NCBI RefSeq assembly: GCF_001014615.2
Contig: NZ_LBCQ02000001.1
Span: forward strand, 62,001 to 126,000
Direction of reading: 5' to 3'
Origin: Aquamicrobium sp. LC103
Lineage (GTDB): Bacteria > Pseudomonadota > Alphaproteobacteria > Rhizobiales > Rhizobiaceae
DNA: 64,000 nt
Part shown: piece after piece, positions 26,420-34,665 of the stretch
Layout of the letters: the number at the start of each line of letters is the position of its first letter
How positions within the stretch are numbered: the first letter of the stretch is position 1
Notes under the pieces: model-generated
What the model saw: the letters and a program-made list of their open reading frames with translations, nothing else
Told to the model about the DNA's origin: nothing
Databases searched by the model: none
Translations under genes and position numbers: made by a program

Positions 26420-28582
26420 ATGTCGGGCCTGGCTGACCTTCCGCTCAAACGTGCATATCACAAACCAGAGGATGATATCGCTCGCGATTTCTATCTGCCA
26501 GCGGTCGCTGCTTCGCATGCCTATGATCGGGCAGTCGGATACTTTAGCAGCACGGTATTCCTCCTGGCTTGGCCGAGTCTGAAAGCCTTTGTCGCGAATG
26601 GCGGCAAGATGCGCCTGATCTGCTCCCCAGTTCTGTCGGATGTTGATCACGAAGCGATGCGAGAAGGCTATTCCGAGCGCGCCGATACTGCCTACGGGGA
26701 AAGCCTAAAGGCCAGCTTCGCAGCAATGCTGGCTTCTGAAGCCCTTATGAAGCCGGCCGTTGTGCTGGCGTCTTTGATCGCTGCGGACATAATTGATTGC
26801 AAAGTGGCCTGGGTGGGCGAAACGGCCGGCGGCCGGCCCAAGCGGTTATTCCACGACAAGATCGGGCTGCTTGCAGATCCTCACGGACAGAGAGCGGTCT
26901 TTAAAGGTTCAATGAATGAGACTTGGCCGGGATTAGCTCTCGACGGAAATCTGGAGTCGGTCGATGTCTTCACGAGCTGGCGTGATGATGGCGAACGCGC
27001 CCGCATTGCCGACGAAAGAGATTATTTTGACCGTCTCTGGAACAACTCCTGGCCGGGGGTCGTAACACAACCGCTTCCAGAAAGTGCCCGTGCTGAAATC
27101 GTGTCGGCGGCTGATGCGGCACGCTGGCCGGAGTTCGTCGACGAAATTTGCTTGGATCTTGAACGCGCGGCTGGATGGTCGGCAGAGGCTGGAAAACTTA
27201 GCGGCCGATCGCCACGGCCACATCAAGTTGCAGCCCTTGATGCCTGGACCGAGCGCGGCCGGCGAGGTCTTTTCGAACATGCCACTGGTTCCGGTAAGAC
27301 GTTTACTGCGCTTTGCGCAATGAACGATGGCTTTCGGCGTGGCGAAATCCCGCTCGTTCTGGTTCCCAGCGATCTGCTGCTCCAACAGTGGGAGAACGAA
27401 ATCAAAACGACGTTTACAGAGGCCGGCATCCAGTTGCTTGTTTGCGGCGGAGGTCATTCTGACTGGCGTGACGGAGCGCGCTTGCGGAGTTGGACTCGAC
27501 CACCAGCATCAGGGCAACGCCCTCGGGCAGTTTTGTCGACGTTGCAGACCGCCACCAGCGTCAGTTTCATGGGTCTTTGCAGTGGCGGGCCGCATCTGTT
27601 CATGATCGCCGATGAGGCTCACCGGATGGGCGCTCTACAATCACGCCGCCTGTTCGATCTCAACACGGGAGCGCGCCTGGGATTAAGCGCCACACCTCGG
27701 CGAGCAGGAGATCCAGAGGGTACCGCTGCCATTCTCGACTATTTTGAGGGCATTGTTCCCCCGCCCTTTACGTTGGCAGACGCCATTCGCTCAGGCGCGC
27801 TGACTCCCTATGCCTACTACGCCCACCCAATCCGGCTTGAACCGGATGAACAGATCGAGTGGTTGGAGACATCGGAGATTTTGCGACGACTCGCAGCACG
27901 CCTGCACGGTAATGGCGAATCCGACTCCGCTCTTCAGGCGCGGGTAAAGCTCCTTCTCATCAGACGCGCGCGGCTGATCAAGAGTGCGCGGAGGAAGGTT
28001 ACTACTGCTGCTGAGATACTGAAGGACCACTATCGACCTGGTCAGCGTTGGATTGTCTACTGCGATGATCAGGACCAACTTGCACAGGTCAAGGCAGCCT
28101 TGCGGAAAGCAGAACTGCCAGACGTCTATGAATATCACTCAGCAATGCCTGGCGATAGGTCCCGAACCCTTGATCTATTCAATCAGAGGGGCGGAACGGT
28201 AGTGTCGATCCGTTGTCTAGACGAAGGGATCGATATCCCCGCCGTGTCGCACGCTCTCATCCTTGCCTCCTCGCGCAATCCGCGTGAGTTCATTCAAAGG
28301 CGCGGTCGTGTTCTCCGACGCTTTCCAGGTAAGGCCTTGGCGCATATTCACGATGTAATCGTCACGCCAGCTGCACGAGAAGATGGCGATGAACTCGAGT
28401 CCATGCTGACAGGTGAATTGGCTCGAGCCATTGAATTCGGCGGCAATGCCATCAACCCGGCTTGTGTGGCGGATCTCAAACGGCTGGCGGCCGAGTTCGG
28501 CATTTCCTTTGAGGCTGCGAAGGGCGGCTTTGAGGACGACGACGAACCAGCCGACCTAGAAAAGGAAACGATAGATGCCTGA
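26420..28582 (+). CDS. Phospholipase-D nuclease / superfamily 2 helicase fusion
   Basis: This 720-aa protein combines an N-terminal PLD-like domain, with the HKD half-motif HDKIGLLAD (about residue 145) and GSMNETW, and an SF2 helicase: HATGSGKT (about 286-293), ADEAH (about 397-401), LGLSATPRRAG, SIRCLDEGIDIP and FIQRRGRVLRRF. PLD-helicase fusions occur in restriction systems such as NgoAVII-like and SauUSI-like enzymes, where the helicase translocates and the PLD part cuts. Only one HKD is obvious, so dimerisation would be needed. Central to the cassette, with stop/start overlaps to its neighbour. Confidence 0.88.
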   Translation: MSGLADLPLKRAYHKPEDDIARDFYLPAVAASHAYDRAVGYFSSTVFLLAWPSLKAFVANGGKMRLICSPVLSDVDHEAMREGYSERADTAYGESLKASFAAMLASEALMKPAVVLASLIAADIIDCKVAWVGETAGGRPKRLFHDKIGLLADPHGQRAVFKGSMNETWPGLALDGNLESVDVFTSWRDDGERARIADERDYFDRLWNNSWPGVVTQPLPESARAEIVSAADAARWPEFVDEICLDLERAAGWSAEAGKLSGRSPRPHQVAALDAWTERGRRGLFEHATGSGKTFTALCAMNDGFRRGEIPLVLVPSDLLLQQWENEIKTTFTEAGIQLLVCGGGHSDWRDGARLRSWTRPPASGQRPRAVLSTLQTATSVSFMGLCSGGPHLFMIADEAHRMGALQSRRLFDLNTGARLGLSATPRRAGDPEGTAAILDYFEGIVPPPFTLADAIRSGALTPYAYYAHPIRLEPDEQIEWLETSEILRRLAARLHGNGESDSALQARVKLLLIRRARLIKSARRKVTTAAEILKDHYRPGQRWIVYCDDQDQLAQVKAALRKAELPDVYEYHSAMPGDRSRTLDLFNQRGGTVVSIRCLDEGIDIPAVSHALILASSRNPREFIQRRGRVLRRFPGKALAHIHDVIVTPAAREDGDELESMLTGELARAIEFGGNAINPACVADLKRLAAEFGISFEAAKGGFEDDDEPADLEKETIDA

Positions 28583-28775
28583 CGTCGCCAATCAAGCACA
28601 AGACAGATCATTGTTCGACACTATGGAGCGCATCCGTGCTGAGCAATTTCCGCATATCGATCGCGAGCTTGTTCGCGAGATTTTGCGGCTTCATGCTGAT
28701 CAGGCGGCTACACCCCAAGTTCTTGCACGCGCTGTGGATGAAGCCATCGCGCAACGTCTTGGAGAAACAGCCTGA
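28575..28775 (+). CDS. DNA-modification-associated small protein (66 aa)
   Basis: This helical 66-aa protein (ERIRAEQFPHIDRELVREIL, then DEAIAQRLGE) overlaps the helicase stop by 8 bp and shares its TGA with the next ATG. Small proteins of this kind accompany DndD-like ATPases in modification-linked operons. No enzymatic motif is present; it may be an adaptor. Translational coupling on both sides argues that it is real. Confidence 0.7.
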   Translation: MPDVANQAQDRSLFDTMERIRAEQFPHIDRELVREILRLHADQAATPQVLARAVDEAIAQRLGETA

Positions 28776-30742
28776 TGCTACGCTTAACCGGGCTCAAACT
28801 GTCTGATTTCGGCCCGTTTAAGGGTGACCAGACAATCATGTTTCCCCAGGAAGACGGAGTCAGCGTCTTCTATGGCGAAAATATGCGTGGCAAGACCACT
28901 TTGCTCAATGCCATCCGCTTCGCGTTCTTTGGCAAGATCATCGGACGAGGCAGGCGCCAAGGATCATTGCATACCACCGGCAATTGGGAGAGCGCCGAGG
29001 CTGGCAAATACGGTTTCGAAGTCACGCTCGAGATGACGCACGAGGGCAGATCGTATCGGTTGACTCGAACATGCCGCCCCCGGCCTGGCATCACTCCGGC
29101 TAATGATGAGGACTACTCACCGGATTATTTTCTTGAGCGCGACGGGCACATCATGGGCCCCCAGGCGGCCGATGAAGAACTCCGTCGCATTCTGCCCGAG
29201 CAGATCTCGCGCTTCTTTCTGTTCGACGCCGAACTGTTGCAGGAGTACGAAGACCTACTGCATTCCGATAGCGACATGGGGCCCAAGATCAGCGGAGCAA
29301 TTGAACGTATTCTTGGCATTCCTGTGCTCACCAGTGCTCGTGATAGCCTTAAAGCAGCGCAGGACCGCGCTGAACAGCGCCAAGCGCTGGCGGCCCAAGG
29401 CGATCAGAAGACGCGTGCCTTTGGCAATGAACTAGCTGATTTGCATGCTCAACGAGAAGTGTTCGAGGCTGATCTGACCCGCCAGGAAAAGCAGTTGGAA
29501 GGACTGAGAACACAGAAGGCCGCAACGGAAGAAGACATGCGTAAGCGCGAACGCACGGCTTCGTTGCTGGACAAACGGGACCGCCTTGAGGCCGACGTGA
29601 AGTTACTTCGCGAACGACTAGTGTTGCAGGAGGCAAATCTATCGGTCGCGATGGGTACTTCCTGGGCGGCAGTGTTGCTCGATCCCATGACCGCCGCGGT
29701 CGAGCGGCTGAAGGCCCGTGAGGCGGAATTGCAGACCGCAGTCATGCGCTCCCATGTGCTTCGTTCGCTGGCCGACGCCGATCACGCTGACTGCCCAACC
29801 TGCTTGCAACCGATTTCGGAGGCTGCCAAGGCGCGCGTACGCGAAGAACTTGACCGGAATGGCGGTGTCGCAGGGGCCAATGAAGCACACGAGCTTACCG
29901 AAACGCGACGGCAAATTGATGCCCTTGGACGGCATGCGGCGGCTGCCAATCCCGAGGCGCTGCGTTTGCTTTGGGACACGTACGAGCAAACCGAACGCGA
30001 CATTTACGAGAAAACCAACGAGATCGATGAACTGACTCGTCAGTTGACTGAAGGGAAAGACGACGATGTTCGACGCCTGCGCGGCGCATATGAAACGGTG
30101 ATCCGTGAGATTAAGGCGTTGGAGGACGGTGTAGAGGCCACCAAGGGCAAGCTCACCGAGAACGCGGCCTTCCGCGAGACCATTCAGAAGAAGCTGGATC
30201 GACTGTCGGGCGGCAGTTTGGACGCAGAGGGAAGACGGGTGAAACTGGCCGCCGACCTTCATGCGCTGTTTGCTGAGGGCGTCACGGTATTTCGCGAGCA
30301 GCTGCGTAACCGCGTTGAAAGAGACGCTACCCGGCACTTCGTCGCCTTGACGACCGAACCGGAATATAAGGCGCTTCGGATCAATGATAGTTATGGCCTA
30401 ACTATCATCCATGAGAACGGCAGCGACATACCAGTACGATCTGCTGGTGCTGAACACGTAGTCGCGCTTTCCCTGGTAGGGGCTCTTCAGAACAATGCGC
30501 CATTGCGTGGTCCAATTATCATCGACTCGCCATTCGGCCGGCTCGACGGAGGTCATCGTGCCCGGATCGTTGAAGCACTTCCCGATATGGCCAGTCAGGT
30601 GATTTTGCTGGTCTATGAAGAAGAGTTGCCACCGGCGAGGGCGCGTGCCGCTCTAAAAGGACGCCTGCGGGCCGAATGGAATCTCAAGCGGAAATCAGCG
30701 CGCCATACGGAGCTAACGCCGCGCACCGGAGAGACGGCATGA
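28775..30742 (+). CDS. DndD-like SMC/Rad50-type ATPase
   Basis: This 655-aa ATPase has Walker A GENMRGKTTLL (about 34-44), long coiled coils (about 200-290 and 360-480), a CPTC zinc hook at 340-343, signature SAGAEHVVALSL and Walker B IIIDSPFGRLD near residue 583. This is the layout of DndD in DNA phosphorothioation and restriction, and of related Rad50-like ATPases. dndA, dndB and dndC are absent, so phosphorothioation is unlikely; a sensing or loading role is more plausible. Coupled to genes on both sides by ATGA-type overlaps. Confidence 0.85.
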   Translation: MLRLTGLKLSDFGPFKGDQTIMFPQEDGVSVFYGENMRGKTTLLNAIRFAFFGKIIGRGRRQGSLHTTGNWESAEAGKYGFEVTLEMTHEGRSYRLTRTCRPRPGITPANDEDYSPDYFLERDGHIMGPQAADEELRRILPEQISRFFLFDAELLQEYEDLLHSDSDMGPKISGAIERILGIPVLTSARDSLKAAQDRAEQRQALAAQGDQKTRAFGNELADLHAQREVFEADLTRQEKQLEGLRTQKAATEEDMRKRERTASLLDKRDRLEADVKLLRERLVLQEANLSVAMGTSWAAVLLDPMTAAVERLKAREAELQTAVMRSHVLRSLADADHADCPTCLQPISEAAKARVREELDRNGGVAGANEAHELTETRRQIDALGRHAAAANPEALRLLWDTYEQTERDIYEKTNEIDELTRQLTEGKDDDVRRLRGAYETVIREIKALEDGVEATKGKLTENAAFRETIQKKLDRLSGGSLDAEGRRVKLAADLHALFAEGVTVFREQLRNRVERDATRHFVALTTEPEYKALRINDSYGLTIIHENGSDIPVRSAGAEHVVALSLVGALQNNAPLRGPIIIDSPFGRLDGGHRARIVEALPDMASQVILLVYEEELPPARARAALKGRLRAEWNLKRKSARHTELTPRTGETA

Positions 30743-31095
30743 ACACCGATAAACGAACCATCGGCGTGACCAACGATAATGAGCGCGTGCTATCCGATCT
30801 GGTTGCGAGCGGGCATTTCGGGTCTGAACTCGAAGCGGCAAAATTTGCAATGGCCGTGGCCGTCAGGCGCCAGACGCAAATCGGGTCTGCCGAGGGGGTA
30901 GGTACGAAATGGAATGTAGGCACGGTGGACCCCGACGGTTCGCTTAAATCCGTGATCGAAGCGCTCTATCCAGCAGCTCCAGAACCTTATCGGCTCATCG
31001 AATACCTCATTAATGAGGGGCTAAAGCAAATGGCCAGCGCCGATGGATTGCCCCCAGACGTGGCAGGCGTACTATTTGATCCGGCAAAAGGCTAA
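30739..31095 (+). CDS. Small cassette protein (118 aa), function unknown
   Basis: This 118-aa protein starts within the stop of the SMC-type ATPase gene (ATGA, 30739-30742). Helical stretches are NERVLSDLVASGHFGSELEA, AAKFAMAVAVRRQTQIG and LIEYLINEGLKQMA. Its size and position resemble DndE, but the DndE sequence signature is not evident. It may be a DNA-binding or oligomerising partner of the ATPase. Confidence 0.65.
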   Translation: MNTDKRTIGVTNDNERVLSDLVASGHFGSELEAAKFAMAVAVRRQTQIGSAEGVGTKWNVGTVDPDGSLKSVIEALYPAAPEPYRLIEYLINEGLKQMASADGLPPDVAGVLFDPAKG

Positions 31096-31113
31096 TCTCA
31101 AAAGGGGGATGGG

Positions 31114-32154
31114 GTGGCAAAGCTTGGTAAAGCAAAGCTCATGGCCGCGGTATTCCGTGGTTTTGAAGCTGCCGGTTGTACTGTCACTCCAATATCCGCT
31201 CCAGGCACTCATCCCATCCGTTTCGTCATCGAGAAGGGTGCAGTACATCAAACGGTCCGGGTTTATATCTGGAATCTGACACATGGGGGTGGGGCAGCTC
31301 GACCCAAACATGAATATCGTATCCAGATAACAAGCGGGATTCGCGCCTTTGATCCTGAGCCAGACGGGATAACGCTCATCTTGGGTTGGAGCGAGCAGTT
31401 TGGAGTGTTCGCGGCCTTCGACGCTAGCCGCCGGAAAAGTGCCTTGGGCGCATCGCCATCTATTCAAATCTCCGAGGCCACGCTCAACCGGGCACGTGTC
31501 ATTGGTGCAGCGGTCCAAGATAAGGGCAACGGAGAATTTGCAGTCGCTGTCAGGCCTGACCGCCTACTGGGATACGTTGAAAACCAATCTCAAGCTCATG
31601 CCGGCGATGTCACCGCCATCCTCACACCGCCTAGCGAAGACGAGCCTTCAGATGACCCTGACGACACCGTTCTGGAGGATGCTATCCAAGGTCGGCGGGA
31701 ATTCAGATTTGGCAGTACGGAAGAGCTAGCACAGCGCCCGAACGTCTTAGAGCGGCTGGCAGCACTGGAGCGCGAGGTAGCGAAACTTCGGCCTGCGCTG
31801 GCAAGTCGGGGACATAATCGGCCGCCTGAGCTTCTACCTACCGAAACTGAGACACTGGCTGGACAGATAGAGGAGGCCGCCAGTTCTGCTCGTACCGAGT
31901 TACAGAATCCGGAGCCGAGCGTCGCAAAGGTTGCTCGAAGCACCAAGTTCTTCCGCTGGATTTCCAGGACCGCAGCTGCGGCCAAGGCTGAAGCAGGAAA
32001 ACTTGGGCAGAAGCTCAAAGAGAAAGCTAGAGATCGCACCGCAGACTTCATAGTGGCAGGGGGACTGTTCGGCGGCGCTGCGCTATGGGAGGAAATTCTC
32101 AACCTGATCAATTTGGTGACGAATGAAGTGCTAAAATGGCTCCAACTCCTATGA
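31114..32154 (+). CDS. Putative effector: shared domain plus C-terminal hydrophobic segment
   Basis: This 346-aa protein starts with GTG after AAAGGGGG. The N-terminal domain (VRVYIWNLTHGGGAARPKHE, YRIQITSG, LILGWSEQFGVFAAFDAS) resembles the C-terminal domain of the HTH protein at 25599. A charged, helical middle (SSARTELQNPEPSVAKVARS) leads to a hydrophobic end, DFIVAGGLFGGAALWEEILN then LINLVTNEVLKWL, that could enter a membrane. This would suit a membrane-damaging abortive effector. No catalytic residues were recognised. Last gene of the cassette. Confidence 0.6.
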   Translation: MAKLGKAKLMAAVFRGFEAAGCTVTPISAPGTHPIRFVIEKGAVHQTVRVYIWNLTHGGGAARPKHEYRIQITSGIRAFDPEPDGITLILGWSEQFGVFAAFDASRRKSALGASPSIQISEATLNRARVIGAAVQDKGNGEFAVAVRPDRLLGYVENQSQAHAGDVTAILTPPSEDEPSDDPDDTVLEDAIQGRREFRFGSTEELAQRPNVLERLAALEREVAKLRPALASRGHNRPPELLPTETETLAGQIEEAASSARTELQNPEPSVAKVARSTKFFRWISRTAAAAKAEAGKLGQKLKEKARDRTADFIVAGGLFGGAALWEEILNLINLVTNEVLKWLQLL

Positions 32155-32292
32155 GGGCATGGTCCCTTTGGTAGTGGCTCTAATCGGTACTGAATGGAAC
32201 TTCCATGGGAGGTCACCAGCTACCAAGCCGCTGTCGTGTAACCTTCATACAAGGCTGCTTTCATTCCCAAATCTGCCGCGGGTAAGCTGATT

Positions 32293-32517
32293 ATGCCGAG
32301 AATTAGGAAAGAGCCCGCTGTCAGGTTCTTCAGGGCCGATGGCATCGAGGTTGAAAACCTCCTCGACTTGGCCGGCCCTCGGAAAGATGAATTCCTGAAG
32401 CGGATCATTGATGCACTGGCTCGAGCCGCAGCGAAGCGGGATCACCTAGCCGAGCTTAATGAGCGGTCCGACGAGCGCCATGAAGGCGTATGGAAACCGA
32501 ACGCGGCCGAAAGTTGA
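32293..32517 (+). CDS. Small hypothetical ORF (74 aa)
   Basis: The frame reads MPRIRKEPAVRFFRADGIEV, then ENLLDLAGPRKDEFLKRIID and ALARAAAKRDHLAEL, plausible as a helical protein. No clear ribosome site is seen, and the last 62 bp overlap the integrase gene on the other strand. It could be a chance frame. Confidence 0.3.
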   Translation: MPRIRKEPAVRFFRADGIEVENLLDLAGPRKDEFLKRIIDALARAAAKRDHLAELNERSDERHEGVWKPNAAES

Positions 32518-33892
32518 TGATCTCGGCCGTGATCTGCTCGCCGCGCATCGCCCTGACAATGTGATCCGACACGCGGTCCGCTACATCGAGAAGTGAACGG
32601 TCAAGCCGTTTCAGGATATAGCCGCCGGTAACACCTCCAACACCACCCACGCCCTCTTGAGATTTGCCTGCACTATGACCGAGAAGCGCGCCGATCGTTG
32701 GCAGCGTTGCGCCGAGAGCCTCGGCCATGCCGGCATAGCTATGCCGAAGAGAATGGAGCGTGAGGCCGTCGAGCGGCCCCGGCTCGTCCGCTTCGGCAGC
32801 GGCACGTTGCGGCGTTTCCCGTACGAGACGCCTGGCGGTCTTCTTCACGGTGCGCCAGAGGTTTGGCAGGCCGCGATAGCCGTGTTCGCCGGTTTCGCTG
32901 GGAAACACGAACTCGCTGTCTTGGTCATCAAGATCCGCAATGATCTGATACGCGCTTCGGCCCAGAGGGCGGAGGGAGAAGCCGGTTTTCGTCTCTCCGA
33001 GGCCCAAGCATCTACCGTCCTGGTCTACCTCGTTCCAGTGCAAGTTTGCCGCTTCGCCACGACGAAGGCCGGTGCAAGCGATAAAGCGTATCGCCGTAAT
33101 CCCCCGTGCATGATGCTTGGGCTTTCCGTTCTCGTGGCGCTCTCCGGCAAGATAGTCGAGCGTCGTCGCAATCCAGTGATATTGATCGCTGGTCAGGAGC
33201 GCCTTGCGCTTTGCGTCTTTGAAACGCCGAACCCCGCGCACCGGGTTGTCTTCAACATGGCCATTGTCGATGCCCCAATTGAAAATGGCCCCCAGCAGGC
33301 CAAGCGTGCGCGTGGCAGCCCCATGACCTCCCTTGACGATCGACCGCCCACGACGTTTCGTTCGCACGTCACGGCGAGCCTTCCCGGCCATTACATCCGC
33401 CTTGAGCTTTTCGATGTCGGGACGGGTAACCTCCGAGGCCGCAAATTGTCCTAACAATGGTTTGATCTGAGCGTTGATGCGGCTCTCGTCACTGTCGATC
33501 GTGCTTTGCTTTTTCGACGTGCCTCCTCGCCCAAGCACCAATCCGGCGCGGGCTGCCGCAAGATAGAGATCGCAGAGCTGCGCGACCGTTACGGCTTCGC
33601 GCTTGGCCTCGCGATCGGCGGCTGGATCAGCACCTTCAATAACCTTTGCAAGTTCGACTTTCGCCAGTTCACGCGCGCGTTCGCATGTCAGCGGACCGAA
33701 TGCCCCCAAGGTCAACCACCGCTGGCGACCACCGGCTGTCCGATATTTTACAAGGAATTTCTTCGTGCCGCCTGTTGTGACCCGCACACCGAAGCCTGCC
33801 AACTCACGGTCCCAATAGAGCGTGCCTGTCTTCGTCCCGTCAGAAATCAGGCTGTCAACGACTTTCTTGGTGAGCTTCGCAACGACGGGCAT
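32456..33892 (-). CDS. int: Tyrosine recombinase (ICE integrase)
   Basis: This 478-aa phage-type integrase has an N-terminal DUF4102-like arm-binding part (DSLISDGTKTGTLYWDRELA, GFGVRVTTGGTKKFLVKYR), a core-binding domain and a catalytic domain with Arg (TGLRRGEAANL), His-x-x-Arg (LHSLRHSYAG), LLGHS and the nucleophile Tyr in GGYILKRLD. It sits beside the tRNA-Arg fragment that marks the element end and should catalyse integration and, with the RdfS-like protein, excision. Start MPVVAKLTKK chosen by family fit; ATGs at 33922 and 34015 are in frame. No strong ribosome site precedes any of them. Confidence 0.93.
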   Translation of the reverse strand: MPVVAKLTKKVVDSLISDGTKTGTLYWDRELAGFGVRVTTGGTKKFLVKYRTAGGRQRWLTLGAFGPLTCERARELAKVELAKVIEGADPAADREAKREAVTVAQLCDLYLAAARAGLVLGRGGTSKKQSTIDSDESRINAQIKPLLGQFAASEVTRPDIEKLKADVMAGKARRDVRTKRRGRSIVKGGHGAATRTLGLLGAIFNWGIDNGHVEDNPVRGVRRFKDAKRKALLTSDQYHWIATTLDYLAGERHENGKPKHHARGITAIRFIACTGLRRGEAANLHWNEVDQDGRCLGLGETKTGFSLRPLGRSAYQIIADLDDQDSEFVFPSETGEHGYRGLPNLWRTVKKTARRLVRETPQRAAAEADEPGPLDGLTLHSLRHSYAGMAEALGATLPTIGALLGHSAGKSQEGVGGVGGVTGGYILKRLDRSLLDVADRVSDHIVRAMRGEQITAEIINFRPRSVSIRLHGARRTAH

Positions 33893-33912
33893 GGCGCTTT
33901 TCGCTATAAAAG

Positions 33913-33932
33913 TTGCAACCATATTGCAACCA
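33913..33932. repeat. Direct repeat upstream of integrase
   Basis: TTGCAACCA occurs at 33913-33921 and 33924-33932, an 11-bp period, just upstream of the integrase start and 120 bp from the att core. It could be arm-type integrase or excisionase binding sites. Function is inferred from position. Confidence 0.35.
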
Positions 33933-34049
33933 ACTGAAATCCAAGTGTAGCACAGACAGGAAAACCGCAGCAACAGAAAATCCAATAATTTCAACAGTTT
34001 TACAAGCCAATCCAATTCCAGGAAAGTGCAGAAAAGTGTATTTCAAAAA

Positions 34050-34094
34050 CTCCGAAGGCAGAGGTCACAGGTTCGAATCCTGTCGGGTGCGCCA
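34050..34094 (+). tRNA. 3' fragment of tRNA-Arg(CCG), ICE attachment site
   Basis: From 34050 the sequence reads as the last 45 bases of a tRNA: anticodon loop CTCCGAA (anticodon CCG at 34052-34054), stem GGCAG, variable AGGTC, T-arm ACAGG-TTCGAAT-CCTGT (34067-34083), acceptor CGGGTGC, discriminator G and CCA (34092-34094). The 5' half, including the matching CTGCC stem, is absent; AT-rich element DNA precedes it. Identity therefore starts at the anticodon loop, the usual crossover region of tyrosine integrases. This marks the right end of the ICE; the intact gene should lie at the other end. Confidence 0.85.
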
Positions 34095-34242
34095 AGCAAC
34101 CATATGAATTTATTATCTATTGAATTCCTTCGTGCGAGAGAATGGCGTCAGCTTCGTCTTCACCTGCCCGATCGGGCGCATCCCTGGTCACGGCCGATAG
34201 CGCTGTCCGAAAGAAGGAGCCAGCGGTAATGCCGGTGATCGA

Positions 34243-34665
34243 CTAATCGCGCGGCGGCTCGCTGAACCAAAAGATTGCTATGATCGTGCCAACAGGCGCA
34301 AACCACGAGACGAGCTGAAACCAACCGCTTCTGTTCGTGTCGTGCAAGCGGCGTGCGGTGACGGAGAAAAACGGTATCAAGGTGCCGAGAAGAAATATCG
34401 AAACCAGAATGTCGGGAACATTCAGGAAGCCCAGTGCAAAACAGGCCACCACGTAAAAAAGCATCGCGTACCAGAATTCAGAACGGCTCGCCCTGCCCGT
34501 GAAGTTGAAGTAATTGGAGAAGAATCCTTGCACGGCGCTTACGAAACCCACAGACGGCGCATTTGACCCGAAGCGGTTCGGACCTTCCGGCGGCTTGTTC
34601 GAAAAGATAATCGCGGAAACAACCAGCAGTGAAACCAATATTCCAACAGCGAACAACCAATGCAT
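34243..34665 (-). CDS. DUF805 inner-membrane protein
   Basis: This 140-aa protein has three to four hydrophobic segments and the DUF805 pattern: FFSNYFNFTGRASRSEFWYA, then GTLIPFFSVTARRLHDTNRS and GWFQLVSW. The family (YhaH-like) has no firm function. ATG at 34665 chosen; GGAG is 13 nt upstream, and an ATG at 34722 is in frame. It is the first complete host gene beyond the ICE end. Confidence 0.85.
   Translation of the reverse strand: MHWLFAVGILVSLLVVSAIIFSNKPPEGPNRFGSNAPSVGFVSAVQGFFSNYFNFTGRASRSEFWYAMLFYVVACFALGFLNVPDILVSIFLLGTLIPFFSVTARRLHDTNRSGWFQLVSWFAPVGTIIAIFWFSEPPRD

Noticed and set aside
28775-30742. Functional DNA phosphorothioation (Dnd) system
   Set aside because: dndA, dndB and dndC are not present; only a DndD-like ATPase is seen.
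21699-32154. DISARM or BREX assignment of the cassette
   Set aside because: No DUF1998 protein, drmA-type helicase, PglZ or BrxL homologue is encoded.
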